This document shows positions 36,183 through 48,828 of a DNA stretch of 64,000 nucleotides, piece after piece. Position numbers and translations under genes: made by a program. Each line of letters opens with the position of its first letter. The first letter of the stretch is position 1. The notes below the pieces were generated by a model. It was not told where the DNA came from. It did no database searches and saw only the letters and a list, made by a program, of their open reading frames with translations. Origin of the DNA: Stutzerimonas kunmingensis (GTDB taxonomy: Bacteria > Pseudomonadota > Gammaproteobacteria > Pseudomonadales > Pseudomonadaceae). The DNA lies in assembly GCF_014764705.1 (NCBI RefSeq), contig NZ_JACXXG010000003.1, forward strand, positions 62,001 through 126,000. The letters are read 5' to 3'.

Positions 36183-37517
36183 ATGACTCGCATCCCGAAA
36201 TCGGAATACGCCCGTCGGCGCAAGGCGCTGATGGAGCAGATGGAACCCAACAGCATCGCCATCCTGCCGGCGGCGCCGATGTATATCCGCAACCGCGATG
36301 TCGAGCATGTCTACCGCCAGGACAGCGACTTTCAGTATCTGTCCGGCTTCCCCGAACCGGAGGCGGTGATCGCGCTGATTCCCGGGCGTGAGCATGGCGA
36401 ATACGTGCTGTTCTGCCGCGAACGCGACCCCGAACGCGAGCTGTGGGATGGCCTGCGTGCCGGGCAGGACGGCGCGATAAGTGAATACGGTGCCGACGAT
36501 GCCTTTCCCATCGGCGACATCGACGACATCCTCCCCGGGCTGATCGAAGGCCGCGACCGTGTCTACTACGCCATCGGCACCAACGAAGCCTTCGATCATC
36601 GGCTGATGGAGTGGATCAAGACCATTCGCGCCAAGGCGCGCCAGGGCGCGCAGCCGCCCAGCGAGTTCGTCGCGCTCGATCACTTGCTGCACGACATGCG
36701 TCTGTACAAGTCGAGTAACGAAGTGAAGGTGATGAAGCATGCCGCGGAGATTTCCGCCCGTGCACATATCCGTGCCATGCAGGCCAGCCGCGCGGGCCTG
36801 TTCGAGTACCACCTGGAAGCCGAGCTGGACTACGAGTTCCGCAAGGGCGGGGCGAAGATGCCCGCTTACGGCAGCATCGTCGCCGCGGGTCGCAATGCCT
36901 GCATCCTGCATTACCGCGAGAACGATGCGCCGCTGAAGGATGGCGACCTGGTGCTGATCGATGCCGGTTGCGAAATCGACTGCTATGCCAGCGACATTAC
37001 CCGCACCTTTCCGGTCAACGGCCGCTTCTCGCCCGAGCAGAAGGCCATTTACGAACTGGTGCTCAAGGCCAACGAAGAGGCTTTCAAGCACATCGCACCC
37101 GGCAAGCACTGGAACGAGGCCCACGAGGCCACCGTACGGGTGATCACCGCCGGGCTGGTCGAGCTGGGCCTGCTGCAGGGCCAGCTCGACGAACTGATCC
37201 TAAGCGAGGCCTACAAACCCTTCTACATGCACCGCGCCGGGCACTGGCTGGGCATGGACGTGCATGACGTCGGCGACTACAAGATCGGCGGCGAGTGGCG
37301 CGTGCTCGAGCCGGGCATGTCGATGACCGTCGAGCCGGGCATCTATATCGCCGTGGGCAATCAGAACGTCGCCAAGAAGTGGCGCGGCATCGGCGTGCGC
37401 ATCGAGGATGACGTGGTGGTGACACGGACCGGCTGCGAAATCCTCACCGGTGGCGTGCCGAAGAGCGTCGCCGAGATCGAGGCGCTGATGGCCGCCGCTC
37501 GTGAGCAGGTCGCCTGA
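36183..37517 (+). CDS. pepP: Xaa-Pro aminopeptidase P (M24B)
   Basis: 444 residues. The creatinase-like N-terminal domain (residues 1-170) is followed by a pita-bread metalloprotease domain with all five metal ligands: two Asp in LVLIDAGCEIDCYASDITRTF, His in HWLGMDVHDVGDY, Glu in SMTVEPGIYI and Glu in VRIEDDVVVT. It removes N-terminal residues preceding proline. It ends one base before the ubiH ATG (TGACATG). Confidence 0.97.
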   Translation: MTRIPKSEYARRRKALMEQMEPNSIAILPAAPMYIRNRDVEHVYRQDSDFQYLSGFPEPEAVIALIPGREHGEYVLFCRERDPERELWDGLRAGQDGAISEYGADDAFPIGDIDDILPGLIEGRDRVYYAIGTNEAFDHRLMEWIKTIRAKARQGAQPPSEFVALDHLLHDMRLYKSSNEVKVMKHAAEISARAHIRAMQASRAGLFEYHLEAELDYEFRKGGAKMPAYGSIVAAGRNACILHYRENDAPLKDGDLVLIDAGCEIDCYASDITRTFPVNGRFSPEQKAIYELVLKANEEAFKHIAPGKHWNEAHEATVRVITAGLVELGLLQGQLDELILSEAYKPFYMHRAGHWLGMDVHDVGDYKIGGEWRVLEPGMSMTVEPGIYIAVGNQNVAKKWRGIGVRIEDDVVVTRTGCEILTGGVPKSVAEIEALMAAAREQVA

Positions 37518-37518
37518 C

Positions 37519-38697
37519 ATGCAGAGCCTGGCGATCATCGGTGGCGGACTGGTCGGCGCCAGTCTCGCGCTGGCCTTGCAGGATGGTGCCCGGGCGCGCG
37601 GCTGGCGCATCCATCTGATCGAGCCGTTCGAGCCCGGCCACGAGTACCAGCCGAGCTATGACGCGCGCTCCACGGCGCTGTCCTACGGCACTCGGCTGAT
37701 CTATCAGCGCCTGGGCCTATGGGAATACATCGCCGAGCGCGCCGAGCCGATTCTGCGCATTCATGTATCCGAGCGTGGCAGTTTCGGGGCGGCACGCCTC
37801 GATTGCACACGCGAAGGCGTCGAGGCGCTGGGTTACGTGGTCGAGAACGCCTGGATCGGGCATTGCCTGTGGCAGGCGCTGGATGATCAGGTGGTGATCC
37901 GTCACTGTCCGGCCGAGGTCGAGCGACTGGAGCCCGGCGCCACCGGTTACCGGTTGAGTTTTACCGATGGTCAGCAGCTGGAGTGCGACCTCACCGTGCT
38001 CGCAGATGGTGGCCGCTCCGGGCTGCGCGAGCAGCTTGGCATCCAGGTGTCGCGCCGGCCGTACGGCCAGACCGCGCTCATCGCCAACATCACGCCAGGC
38101 AAACCGCACGGCGGTCTGGCGTTCGAGCGCTTCACCGAAGACGGCCCGATGGCGCTGCTGCCGCTGCAGGATGATCGTTGTGCGCTGGTATGGACGCGCT
38201 CCCAGGCCGATGCCGCGCGCCTGGCGCAGGCGCACGAGGCGGTTTTCCTCGGCGAACTGCAGGAGGCCTTCGGTTATCGCCTGGGCGCGTTGCAGCAGGT
38301 CGGTGCCCGGCATCTGTATCCGCTGACGCTGATCGAGGCCGAAGAGCAGGTACGTTCGGGTCTGGTGGTGCTCGGCAACGCGGCGCACAGCCTGCACCCG
38401 ATCGCCGGGCAGGGCTACAACCTGTCGCTGCGTGATGTGGAGGCGCTGAGCGTCGCTTTGCTGCGCAGCGACGCCGCGTTGGGCGACCTGGCGGTGCTGC
38501 AGGAGTATGCCCGCAGGCAGCGCTTCGATCAGCGCGTGACGGTCGGTTTCTCCGATCAGGTCACCCGGCTGTTCGGTGATTCCGGTCGGCTGGTCGCGGC
38601 CGGACGCAATCTCGGTCTGCTCGGGCTGGACCTCATGCCCGCCGCCAAGCGTTGGTTTGCGCGCCAGGCGATGGGCCTGGGCACTCGCGCTGGCTGA
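37519..38697 (+). CDS. ubiH: 2-octaprenyl-6-methoxyphenol hydroxylase (FAD monooxygenase)
   Basis: 392 residues from the ATG at 37519. FAD dinucleotide motif AIIGGGLVGASLALAL, the DG motif TVLADGGRSGLR, and GNAAHSLHPIAGQGYNLSLRD for FAD/ribityl binding place it in the UbiH/UbiF/UbiI family. It hydroxylates the ubiquinone ring. The order pepP-ubiH-(DUF4442)-ubiI supports ubiH here; the three paralogues cannot be told apart with certainty from sequence alone. Confidence 0.93.
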   Translation: MQSLAIIGGGLVGASLALALQDGARARGWRIHLIEPFEPGHEYQPSYDARSTALSYGTRLIYQRLGLWEYIAERAEPILRIHVSERGSFGAARLDCTREGVEALGYVVENAWIGHCLWQALDDQVVIRHCPAEVERLEPGATGYRLSFTDGQQLECDLTVLADGGRSGLREQLGIQVSRRPYGQTALIANITPGKPHGGLAFERFTEDGPMALLPLQDDRCALVWTRSQADAARLAQAHEAVFLGELQEAFGYRLGALQQVGARHLYPLTLIEAEEQVRSGLVVLGNAAHSLHPIAGQGYNLSLRDVEALSVALLRSDAALGDLAVLQEYARRQRFDQRVTVGFSDQVTRLFGDSGRLVAAGRNLGLLGLDLMPAAKRWFARQAMGLGTRAG

Positions 38698-38722
38698 AAA
38701 GCGGCAACCAAAAGGACTCGGC

Positions 38723-39211
38723 ATGAGCGGCTCCCGTTTGGCGCGCAAGGCGCGGTTTCTGCGCTGGGCCATGAATTTCTACCCGCCATACATCGGAGCC
38801 GGTGTTCGGGTGCGGCACATCAGCGCGGATATGCGCCTGGTTCAGGTCAAGATGGTGCTGCGCTGGTACAACCGCAATTATGTCGGTACGCAGTTCGGCG
38901 GCTCGCTGTATTCGATGGTCGACCCGTTCTTCGTGCTGATGCTGATGGAGAATCTCGGGCGCGACTACATCGTCTGGGACAAGGCGGCCAACATAGAATT
39001 CGTCAGCCCCGGGCGCGGCGCGGTCTACGCCGAATTCGCCATCAGCGACAGGCTGCTGGATGAGATCCGCGCGCACACGGCCGACGGCAGCAAGTACCTG
39101 CCCAGAATGCATGTCGAAGTGCGCGACGGCGAGGGCACGCTGGTGGCACGGGTGCAGAAGACCCTCTACATACGACTCAAGCCGCGGGCGCGGCAGCCAG
39201 GAGAGAAGTGA
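38723..39211 (+). CDS. DUF4442 hotdog-fold protein
   Basis: 162 residues from the ATG at 38723, with AAGGAC upstream. It has the hotdog signature region YVGTQFGGSLYSMVDPFFVLMLMENLG by position and a mostly beta C-terminal half. DUF4442 proteins are thioesterase-like with unknown substrates. It is inserted between ubiH and ubiI/visC, and its TGA overlaps the next ATG, so it is probably co-expressed with ubiquinone genes. Confidence 0.87.
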   Translation: MSGSRLARKARFLRWAMNFYPPYIGAGVRVRHISADMRLVQVKMVLRWYNRNYVGTQFGGSLYSMVDPFFVLMLMENLGRDYIVWDKAANIEFVSPGRGAVYAEFAISDRLLDEIRAHTADGSKYLPRMHVEVRDGEGTLVARVQKTLYIRLKPRARQPGEK

Positions 39212-40431
39212 TGCAAGCGGATCTGATCATCGTGGGTGCCGGCATGGTCGGCAGTACCCTGGCACTCGCCCTCGAAGGTTGCGGGCTGAAGATCGTCGTG
39301 CTCGATGCGAGCCCGCTCGAGGTCGTCGACTTCGACCCGCAGGGCGGCTTCGAACCGCGGGTCAGTGCGCTGTCCGCAGCCAGCCAGCGCATCCTGCAGC
39401 GGGTCGGTGCCTGGCCGGGCATCGCCGCGCGCCGCGCGAGCCCCTACACCGACATGCACGTATGGGACGGCTCGGGCACCGGGCAGATTCATTTTTCCGC
39501 CGAGACCGTACATGCCGAAGTGCTCGGACATATCGTCGAAAACCGTGTGGTGCAGGATGCGCTGCTGGAGGCGATGCAGCGCCGCGGCGGACTGCAGCTG
39601 ATCGGCGACGCGCGCGTCGAGCAGCTGGCGCGCACCCCTGACGGTTGGCAGCTGACGCTGGTCGACGGCCGCGAGTTGCGTACGCCCCTGCTGATTGCGG
39701 CGGATGGCGCCAACTCGGCGATACGTCGCCTGGCTGGTTGCGAAACCCGCGAATGGGATTATCTGCATCAGGCCATCGTCACCAGCGTGCGTTGCAGCGA
39801 GCCGCACCAGCGTACGGCCTGGCAACGCTTCACCGATGACGGCCCCCTGGCATTTCTGCCGCTCGAGCGCGATGGCGACCGGCGCTGGTGCTCGATTGTC
39901 TGGTCGGTTACTGAAGCCGAAGCCAGGCGGCTCATGGCGCTGGATGACGCGGCATTCCGAACGGCGCTTGGTCGAGCCTTCGAGGAGCGCCTGGGCGAAA
40001 TGCTCGAGGTCGATCCGCGGCTGTGCATCCCGCTGCGCCAACGCCATGCCAAACGCTATGTGCAGCCGGGCCTGGCGTTGATCGGCGATGCCGCACACAC
40101 CATTCATCCGTTGGCGGGGCAGGGCGTGAATCTTGGCCTGCTGGATGCTGCCGTGCTTGCGGAAGTGCTCAAGGCGGCGATTGCCCGCGGTGAGCGGGTG
40201 GCCGATGTGCAGGTGCTGAGCCGCTTCGAGCGTCGGCGCATGCCGCACAACTTGGCGATGATGGCAGCCATGGAAGGCTTCGAACGGCTGTTCCAGGCTG
40301 ATCCACTGCCGCTGCGCTGGCTGCGCAATACCGGTCTCAAGGCCGTACAGGCGCTACCGGAGGCGAAGGCGCTGTTCGTACGTCAGGCGCTCGGATTGAG
40401 CGGCGATCTGCCGGAACTCGCCAAGCCCTGA
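39211..40431 (+). CDS. UbiI/VisC-type FAD-dependent ubiquinone hydroxylase
   Basis: 406 residues. FAD motif LIIVGAGMVGSTLALAL, DG motif LIAADGANSAIRRLAG and GDAAHTIHPLAGQGVNLGLLD are intact. It is a second member of the UbiH/UbiF/UbiI family, 36 percent-class similar by eye to ubiH upstream in its motifs. By gene order it is the ubiI/visC gene; which ring position it hydroxylates is not certain. It overlaps the DUF4442 stop (TGATG). Confidence 0.9.
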   Translation: MQADLIIVGAGMVGSTLALALEGCGLKIVVLDASPLEVVDFDPQGGFEPRVSALSAASQRILQRVGAWPGIAARRASPYTDMHVWDGSGTGQIHFSAETVHAEVLGHIVENRVVQDALLEAMQRRGGLQLIGDARVEQLARTPDGWQLTLVDGRELRTPLLIAADGANSAIRRLAGCETREWDYLHQAIVTSVRCSEPHQRTAWQRFTDDGPLAFLPLERDGDRRWCSIVWSVTEAEARRLMALDDAAFRTALGRAFEERLGEMLEVDPRLCIPLRQRHAKRYVQPGLALIGDAAHTIHPLAGQGVNLGLLDAAVLAEVLKAAIARGERVADVQVLSRFERRRMPHNLAMMAAMEGFERLFQADPLPLRWLRNTGLKAVQALPEAKALFVRQALGLSGDLPELAKP

Positions 40432-40540
40432 TGTGAGATTGATATTTACAAAGCATTACCTGCACGATTTGTCGCATTGAGAAGGTAAATAACATTCACT
40501 ACTATTCAGCCTCTGTTCCAACTCACCAAGAGGCTGTTCC

Positions 40541-41542
40541 ATGCAGGCAAGCAAAGGTTTACTCGCCGCCCTGGCGCTGACGGCGCTGTCGGGTGCCGTC
40601 CAGGCTGCCGACGAAGTAGTGGTCTACTCCTCGCGTATCGATGAGCTGATCAAGCCGGTGTTCGACGCCTACACCGAGAAGACCGGTGTAGCGATCAAGT
40701 TCATCACCGATAAGGAAGCCCCGCTGATGGCCCGCATCAAGGCCGAAGGCGCGAACACCCCGGCGGACCTTCTGCTCACCGTCGATGGCGGCAACCTCTG
40801 GCAAGCCGAGGAAATGGGCATCCTGCAGCCGCTGAACTCTCAGGTGGTCAAGGACAACATCCCGGCCCAGTATCGTTCCTCCAACGACGCCTGGACCGGG
40901 CTGTCGCTGCGCGCACGGACCATCGTCTACTCGCCGGAGCGGGTCAAGGACGGCGAGCTGAGCACTTACGAGGCGCTGGCCGACGAGCGTTGGGACGGCC
41001 GCCTGTGCCTGCGCACCAGCAAGAAGGTGTACAACCAGTCGCTGACCGCGACCATGATCGAGACTCACGGCGCCGAGAAGACCGAAGAGATCATCAAGGG
41101 CTGGGTCGGCAATCTCGCCACCGACGTCTTCGCCGACGACACGGCGCTGGTGCAGGCCGTCGACGCCGGGCAGTGCGATGCCGGCATCGTCAATACCTAC
41201 TACTTCGGCCGCCTGCACGCGCAGAATCCGCAGCTCAAGGCCAAGCTGTTCTGGCCGAACCAGGAAGATCGCGGCGTGCACGTCAATCTGTCGGGCATCG
41301 GCCTGACCAAGCACGCACCGAACGCGGACGCCGCGCGCAAGCTGGTGGAGTGGATGACCAGTGAGGAAGCGCAGAGCATCTTCGCCGACATCAACATGGA
41401 GTACCCGGCCAACCCGAGTGTGAAGCCGTCTGCCGAAGTGGCGGCATGGGGCGAGTTCAAGGCCGACACCATTCCGGTGGAAGTGGCCGGCAAGCGCCAG
41501 GCCGAAGCCATCAAGCTGATGGACCGCGCCGGCTGGAACTGA
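40541..41542 (+). CDS. Ferric-iron ABC transporter periplasmic binding protein (FbpA/FutA type)
   Basis: 333 residues. A signal peptide ([15 protein letters not shown]) is followed by [26 protein letters not shown] by position, [16 protein letters not shown] and the tandem tyrosines of the Fe(III) site in [11 protein letters not shown]. This is the FbpA family of ferric-ion binders. The 109-base gap before it is AT-rich but a convincing Fur box is not seen. The permease follows after a hairpin; no ATPase gene is present in the window. Confidence 0.93.
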   Translation: MQASKGLLAALALTALSGAVQAADEVVVYSSRIDELIKPVFDAYTEKTGVAIKFITDKEAPLMARIKAEGANTPADLLLTVDGGNLWQAEEMGILQPLNSQVVKDNIPAQYRSSNDAWTGLSLRARTIVYSPERVKDGELSTYEALADERWDGRLCLRTSKKVYNQSLTATMIETHGAEKTEEIIKGWVGNLATDVFADDTALVQAVDAGQCDAGIVNTYYFGRLHAQNPQLKAKLFWPNQEDRGVHVNLSGIGLTKHAPNADAARKLVEWMTSEEAQSIFADINMEYPANPSVKPSAEVAAWGEFKADTIPVEVAGKRQAEAIKLMDRAGWN

Positions 41543-41613
41543 TCAGCCTCCGCGCTTGCAGCGGTGACGTGCAGCTCCGGCCGCCACGTTCACCGCTGCG
41601 GTTATACTCGGTG

Positions 41614-41644
41614 CCCCGGCCTGGTCCGGGGCGTCGTCTTTTTT
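41614..41644 (+). terminator. Hairpin with T-run between iron-binding protein and permease
   Basis: CCCCGG pairs with CCGGGG around CCTGGT, and seven bases later there is a run of six T. It lies 16 bases before the permease start and would lower permease expression relative to the binding protein. Confidence 0.6.
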
Positions 41645-41659
41645 GCTGTCGAGGCTTGA

Positions 41660-43276
41660 GTGTCCCATCCCGTCGAGCGCCGCTGGTATCCCATCACGTT
41701 TGCTGTCGCAGCCCTGGTGTTGCTGCCACTGAGCATCCTACTGTTCAGCTGGAGCAGTATCGATACCGAGATCTGGTCGCACCTGTGGGACACGCAGATG
41801 CCGCGTCTGCTGGGCAATACCCTGACGCTGGTTCTCGGCGTGGGCATCGGCGTGGTGGTGCTCGGCGTCAGCCTCGCCTGGCTGACGGCATTGTGCGAAT
41901 TTCCCGGTCGCCGCTGGCTGGATTGGGCGCTGATGCTGCCGTTCGCGATTCCTGCCTATGTGTTGGCGTTCGTCTTCATCGGGCTGCTCGATTTCGCCGG
42001 TCCGGTGCAAACCCTGGCGCGCGAGTGGTTCGGTAGCGGCATCCGCTTTCCGCGGGTGCGCTCCACGGGCGGTGTGATCACGGTGCTGGTGCTGGTGTTC
42101 TACCCCTATGTCTATCTGCTGGCGCGCTCGGCCTTTCTCGCTCAGGGCAAGGGACTGATGGAAGCGGCGCGGGTGCTCGGCCAGTCGCCCTGGCAGGCCT
42201 TCTGGCGCGTGGCGCTGCCGATGGCGCGACCGGCGATCGGTGCCGGTCTGGCCCTGGCAATGATGGAAACCCTGGCTGACTTCGGTGCGGTGTCGGTGTT
42301 CAACTTCGATACCTTCACCACTGCGATCTACAAGACCTGGTACGGCTTCTTCAGTCTGACCAGCGCCACCCAGCTGGCCAGCCTGTTGTTGCTGGCGGTG
42401 ATGCTGGTGCTCTACGGCGAGCGCTTGGCGCGCGGTGCTGCGCGACCGGCCAATGAGCGAGCGCGCTCCGCGGCGCTGTATCGGCTGACCGGTGTGAAGG
42501 CGTTCGCGGCCAGCGCCTGGTGCGGCCTGGTATTTCTCTGCGCGTTCATCATCCCGCTGTTGCAGCTGCTGGCCTGGCTCTGGCAGCGCGGTCGCTTTGA
42601 TCTCGACGAGCGCTACGCCGGGATGATCCTGCACACGCTCTATCTCGGCGCTATCGCCGCACTGATCACTGTGAGCGTAGCGCTGCTGCTGGCCTTCGCC
42701 CGACGTCAGGCGCCGGTGCGCTCGATCCGCAGCGCGGTGAGCCTGGCCAATCTCGGCTATGCCTTGCCGGGTTCGGTACTGGCGGTTTCGATCATGCTGG
42801 CGTTCAGTTACCTCGACCGGCACCTGGTCATTCCGCTGTCGAGCTGGTTGGGCGCTGGCGGCAAGCCGATCCTGCTCGGCAGCCTCGGCGCGTTGCTGCT
42901 GGCCTATCTGATCCGCTTCATGGCGGTTGCCTTCGGCCCGCTGGAAAACGCCCTGGCGCGGATTCGCCCCTCGCTGCCGCAGGCATCACGCAGCCTGGGT
43001 GTCGGTGGCCCGGCGCTGTTCTTCCGGGTCTACCTGCCGTTGCTGCTGCCAGGCACGCTGAGCGCGGCACTGCTGGTATTCGTCGACGTGCTCAAGGAAA
43101 TGCCGGCGACCTTGCTGATGCGGCCATTCGGCTGGGACACCCTGGCCGTGCGCATCTTCGAAATGACCAGTGAAGGCGAATGGGCCCGCGCGTCGCTCCC
43201 GGCACTGACCTTGGTGCTGGTCGGACTGCTGCCGGTGGTGCTGCTGATTCGCCGTTCGGCGCGGCGCCCTGGCTAG
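41660..43276 (+). CDS. Ferric-iron ABC transporter permease (FbpB type, fused)
   Basis: 538 residues from a GTG at 41660, with GAGG six bases upstream. It contains two consecutive permease units of about 250 residues and about 12 membrane segments. The EAA-type ATPase-docking loops are at EAARVLGQSPWQAFWRVALPMARP and QASRSLGVGGPALFFRVYLPLLLPG by position. This two-domain form is typical of FbpB/SfuB. It is followed by 212 bases and then gcvT; the ATPase must be encoded elsewhere. Confidence 0.93.
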   Translation: MSHPVERRWYPITFAVAALVLLPLSILLFSWSSIDTEIWSHLWDTQMPRLLGNTLTLVLGVGIGVVVLGVSLAWLTALCEFPGRRWLDWALMLPFAIPAYVLAFVFIGLLDFAGPVQTLAREWFGSGIRFPRVRSTGGVITVLVLVFYPYVYLLARSAFLAQGKGLMEAARVLGQSPWQAFWRVALPMARPAIGAGLALAMMETLADFGAVSVFNFDTFTTAIYKTWYGFFSLTSATQLASLLLLAVMLVLYGERLARGAARPANERARSAALYRLTGVKAFAASAWCGLVFLCAFIIPLLQLLAWLWQRGRFDLDERYAGMILHTLYLGAIAALITVSVALLLAFARRQAPVRSIRSAVSLANLGYALPGSVLAVSIMLAFSYLDRHLVIPLSSWLGAGGKPILLGSLGALLLAYLIRFMAVAFGPLENALARIRPSLPQASRSLGVGGPALFFRVYLPLLLPGTLSAALLVFVDVLKEMPATLLMRPFGWDTLAVRIFEMTSEGEWARASLPALTLVLVGLLPVVLLIRRSARRPG

Positions 43277-43367
43277 TCACGCAGCTCTGGCGGCAGGGTG
43301 CTGAGCGACGCAGCCGCGCTACTGCGGGCCGCCATTCGACCTCCAGTCTCCTGCCGCCTGATCTGCC

Positions 43368-43396
43368 GTGACCTGCTGCGACCTTGGGGCTACAAT
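43368..43396 (+). promoter_or_regulatory. Sigma70-type promoter of the gcv genes
   Basis: GTGACC (43368-43373) and TACAAT (43391-43396) are 17 bases apart. The leader of about 90 nt contains an 8-bp inverted repeat GTCGCCGA/TCGGCGAC (43412-43419 and 43461-43468). No glycine riboswitch core is recognisable. Confidence 0.5.
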
Positions 43397-43488
43397 GCGC
43401 GCCATTCGAAAGTCGCCGACCCCCGCAGGGCCCGGCTTTACTGACTTTTCCAATGCCGATTCGGCGACCTGCCCGGAAGGAGAAACCC

Positions 43489-44571
43489 ATGGGTCAGCGT
43501 ACTCCCCTCTACGATCAGCACCTTGCGCTCGGTGCCAAGATGGTCGACTTCGGTGGCTGGGACATGCCACTGCATTACGGCTCCCAAGTAGAAGAACATC
43601 ATCAGGTTCGTCGTGACTGCGGGGTGTTCGACGTCTCGCACATGACCGTGGTCGATGTCTCCGGCGAGCAGGCCCGCGACTATCTGCAGCGCTTGCTGGC
43701 CAACGACGTGGCACGCCTGAAAAGCACCGGTCGGGCGCTTTACACCGCGATGCTCAACGAGCGCGGCGGGGTGATCGATGACCTCATCGTCTACCTGACC
43801 GACTGGGGTTATCGCCTGGTGGTCAATGCCAGCACCCGCGACAAGGATCTGGCCTGGATGCAGGCCCAGGCGGCCGGCTTCGCTGTCGAGGTCAGGGAGC
43901 GCCCCGAGCTGGCCATGCTGGCCATCCAGGGGCCGCATGCCCGCGCGCGTACGTCCGAGCTGGTGAGCCAGGCCCGGGCCGGGCTGATTCACGATCTCAA
44001 GCCGTTCCAGGGCATGGCCGATGGCGACTGGTTCATCGGGCGTACCGGCTATACCGGCGAAGATGGCCTGGAAATCATCCTGCCCGCGGAGCAGGCGCCG
44101 GACTTCCTCAGCGAGCTGGTCGGCGCCGGCATCCCGCCGATCGGCCTCGGTGCGCGCGACACCCTGCGTCTGGAGGCCGGCCTCAACCTGTACGGCCAGG
44201 ACATGACTGAAGACGTATCGCCGCTGGCGGCCAACATGGGCTGGACCGTGGCCTGGGAGCCGACCGAGCGCGACTTCGTCGGCCGTGCCGCCCTGGAGCA
44301 GCAGCGGGCGCGTGACGACCTGCCCAAGCTGGTCGGCCTGGTGCTGGAGGAGCGCGGCGTACTGCGTGCTCATCAGGTGGTGCGGGTGAATGGCGTCGGC
44401 GACGGCGAGATCACCAGCGGCAGTTTTTCTCCTACGCTTGGCAAGTCCATCGCCCTGGCCCGCGTGCCGGCCGGGACCGCCGAGCGCGCGGAAGTGGAGA
44501 TTCGTGGCAAGTGGTATCCGGTGCGGGTCGTGCAGCCGACATTCGTGCGCCACGGCAAGGTACTGGTGTAA
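43489..44571 (+). CDS. gcvT: Glycine cleavage system T protein (aminomethyltransferase)
   Basis: 360 residues from the ATG at 43489, with AAGGAG upstream. It has [20 protein letters not shown] by position, the folate-binding [12 protein letters not shown], the Asp/Arg site in [12 protein letters not shown] and the C-terminal barrel. It transfers the aminomethyl carbon from lipoyl-GcvH to tetrahydrofolate and releases ammonia. First gene of gcvT-gcvH-gcvP. Confidence 0.96.
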   Translation: MGQRTPLYDQHLALGAKMVDFGGWDMPLHYGSQVEEHHQVRRDCGVFDVSHMTVVDVSGEQARDYLQRLLANDVARLKSTGRALYTAMLNERGGVIDDLIVYLTDWGYRLVVNASTRDKDLAWMQAQAAGFAVEVRERPELAMLAIQGPHARARTSELVSQARAGLIHDLKPFQGMADGDWFIGRTGYTGEDGLEIILPAEQAPDFLSELVGAGIPPIGLGARDTLRLEAGLNLYGQDMTEDVSPLAANMGWTVAWEPTERDFVGRAALEQQRARDDLPKLVGLVLEERGVLRAHQVVRVNGVGDGEITSGSFSPTLGKSIALARVPAGTAERAEVEIRGKWYPVRVVQPTFVRHGKVLV

Positions 44572-44623
44572 ATTCGACCGACTGTTTTGCGCGACTGCTG
44601 TCAACAGCCTTGAGGACCCAACA

Positions 44624-45013
44624 ATGAGCAATATCCCCAGCGATCTGCGTTACGCCGCCAGCCACGAGTGGGCCCGTCTCGAAGCGGACGGCAGCATCAC
44701 CGTCGGTATCTCCGATCACGCCCAGGAAGCGCTGGGGGATGTGGTCTACGTCGAGCTGCCCGAGGTCAGGCGCCAGCTCAATGCCGGCCAGGAAGCCGGT
44801 GTGGTCGAATCGGTGAAAGCCGCGTCCGACATCTATGCGCCGGTGGCTGGAGAGGTGATCGCGGTCAACGAGGCGCTTGCCGATTCGCCGGAGCTGGTCA
44901 ACAGCGACCCTTACGGCAGCTGGTTCTTCCGCCTGCAGCCGAGCGATACGTCGGAGCTGGACAAGCTGCTCGACGCGGCCGGTTACCAAGCTGCCTGCGA
45001 CGCCGACGCCTAA
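44624..45013 (+). CDS. gcvH: Glycine cleavage system H protein
   Basis: 129 residues from the ATG at 44624. It has the lipoyl domain with the lipoylated Lys in [20 protein letters not shown] and the start [22 protein letters not shown] by position. It shuttles the aminomethyl group from GcvP to GcvT. It lies 52 bases after gcvT. Confidence 0.97.
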   Translation: MSNIPSDLRYAASHEWARLEADGSITVGISDHAQEALGDVVYVELPEVRRQLNAGQEAGVVESVKAASDIYAPVAGEVIAVNEALADSPELVNSDPYGSWFFRLQPSDTSELDKLLDAAGYQAACDADA

Positions 45014-45024
45014 GCATCATCCGC

Positions 45025-45056
45025 AAAAGCCCCGCTCTGTCGGGGCTTTTGTTTTT
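45025..45056 (+). terminator. Rho-independent terminator between gcvH and gcvP
   Basis: AAAAGCCCCG pairs with CGGGGCTTTT (10 bp, 6-base loop) and is followed by GTTTTT. It lies 11 bases after gcvH and 15 bases before the gcvP start; readthrough would set the H:P ratio, or gcvP could have a promoter inside gcvH. Confidence 0.85.
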
Positions 45057-45071
45057 CCGAGAGTAGCGACC

Positions 45072-47948
<2,877 letters not shown>

Positions 47949-48059
47949 GTTGCGCTGAGGGCCGGGTGGGCGTCGATTCCTGGCGCCTTTCCGGCTTCTG
48001 CGAGGCGATTGGTGCGTTGAAATTCGGGTGGTTTTAGCGATTGGCGCTGGACTTCGTAG

Positions 48060-48085
48060 GGTGGATGTCGCTTTTTACATCCACC
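48060..48085. repeat. Intergenic inverted repeat (GGTGGAT family)
   Basis: GGTGGATGT and ACATCCACC form a perfect 9-bp stem around 8 bases (CGCTTTTT by position). It shares the GGTGGAT/ATCCACC stem with the hairpin at 22497-22522. It lies in the 183-base gap between the convergent gcvP and engB and may end transcription from one or both. Confidence 0.65.
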
Positions 48086-48131
48086 GGAGCTCCGGCTCAG
48101 GGCTGCAGGAATCGGCGACGCCTGCCCCACT

Positions 48132-48785
48132 CTATGCCTCAGGCTCGTGCTCGTCTTCGGCTGCCTCGTCCAGCATTCCCAACCAGTTCGCCAGCACCAG
48201 CTGCGCTTCCTCGACCCCCTGCCGCTTCGGTGCCGAGAACAGCTGGACGCTGACATCGGCGCCCCAGCCTTTGTGGATATCGCGCTGGATGGCCAGCAAC
48301 GCGTTTTTCGCGGCGCCGAAGGCCAGCTTGTCGGACTTGGTCAACAGGATGTGCAAGGGCATCTGGCTGGCGCTCGCCCAGTCCAGCATCATGCGGTCGA
48401 ACTCGGTCAGCGGATGGCGGATATCCATCATCAGGAACACGCCGGCCAGGCTCTCGCGGCTGCCCAGGTAGGCTTCCAGGTGGCGCTGCCAGTGCTGCTT
48501 GAGCGGGATCGGCACCTTGGCGTAGCCGTAGCCGGGCAGGTCGACCAGTCGGCGTTCGTCATCGAGGCGGAAGAAGTTGAGCAGCTGGGTGCGGCCCGGG
48601 GTCTTCGAAGTGCGCGCCAGGTTGGCATGAGTCAGGGTGTTCAGCGCGCTCGACTTGCCTGCGTTGGAACGGCCGGCAAAGGCTACTTCCAGACCCTCGT
48701 CGGCCGGGCACTGATCGACCTTGGCGGCGCTGATCATGAAGGTGGCCTGTTGGCAAAGGCCGAGAATCGGGTTTTTCGGTAGCAT
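48132..48785 (-). CDS. engB: Ribosome biogenesis GTPase EngB (YihA/YsxC)
   Basis: 217 residues from the ATG at 48785. G1 [14 protein letters not shown]2 [12 protein letters not shown]3 [11 protein letters not shown] and G4 LTKSDKLAF are all present. EngB is an essential GTPase for large-subunit maturation. The acidic C-terminal tail is [12 protein letters not shown]. It is divergent from cytochrome c4 and convergent with gcvP. Confidence 0.96.
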   Translation of the reverse strand: MLPKNPILGLCQQATFMISAAKVDQCPADEGLEVAFAGRSNAGKSSALNTLTHANLARTSKTPGRTQLLNFFRLDDERRLVDLPGYGYAKVPIPLKQHWQRHLEAYLGSRESLAGVFLMMDIRHPLTEFDRMMLDWASASQMPLHILLTKSDKLAFGAAKNALLAIQRDIHKGWGADVSVQLFSAPKRQGVEEAQLVLANWLGMLDEAAEDEHEPEA

Positions 48786-48828
48786 GGTCGTTCCGGTGAG
48801 TGCACGCGGGTGCGGCAATGGTTCGTTT

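Noticed and set aside
40432..40540. Fur box upstream of the ferric-iron binding protein
   Set aside because: The AT-rich stretches match the 19-bp consensus at only about 11 positions, not enough to claim a site.
43277..43488. Glycine riboswitch before gcvT
   Set aside because: The conserved aptamer core (GGGAGAG and GCCGAAGG-type segments) is not found.
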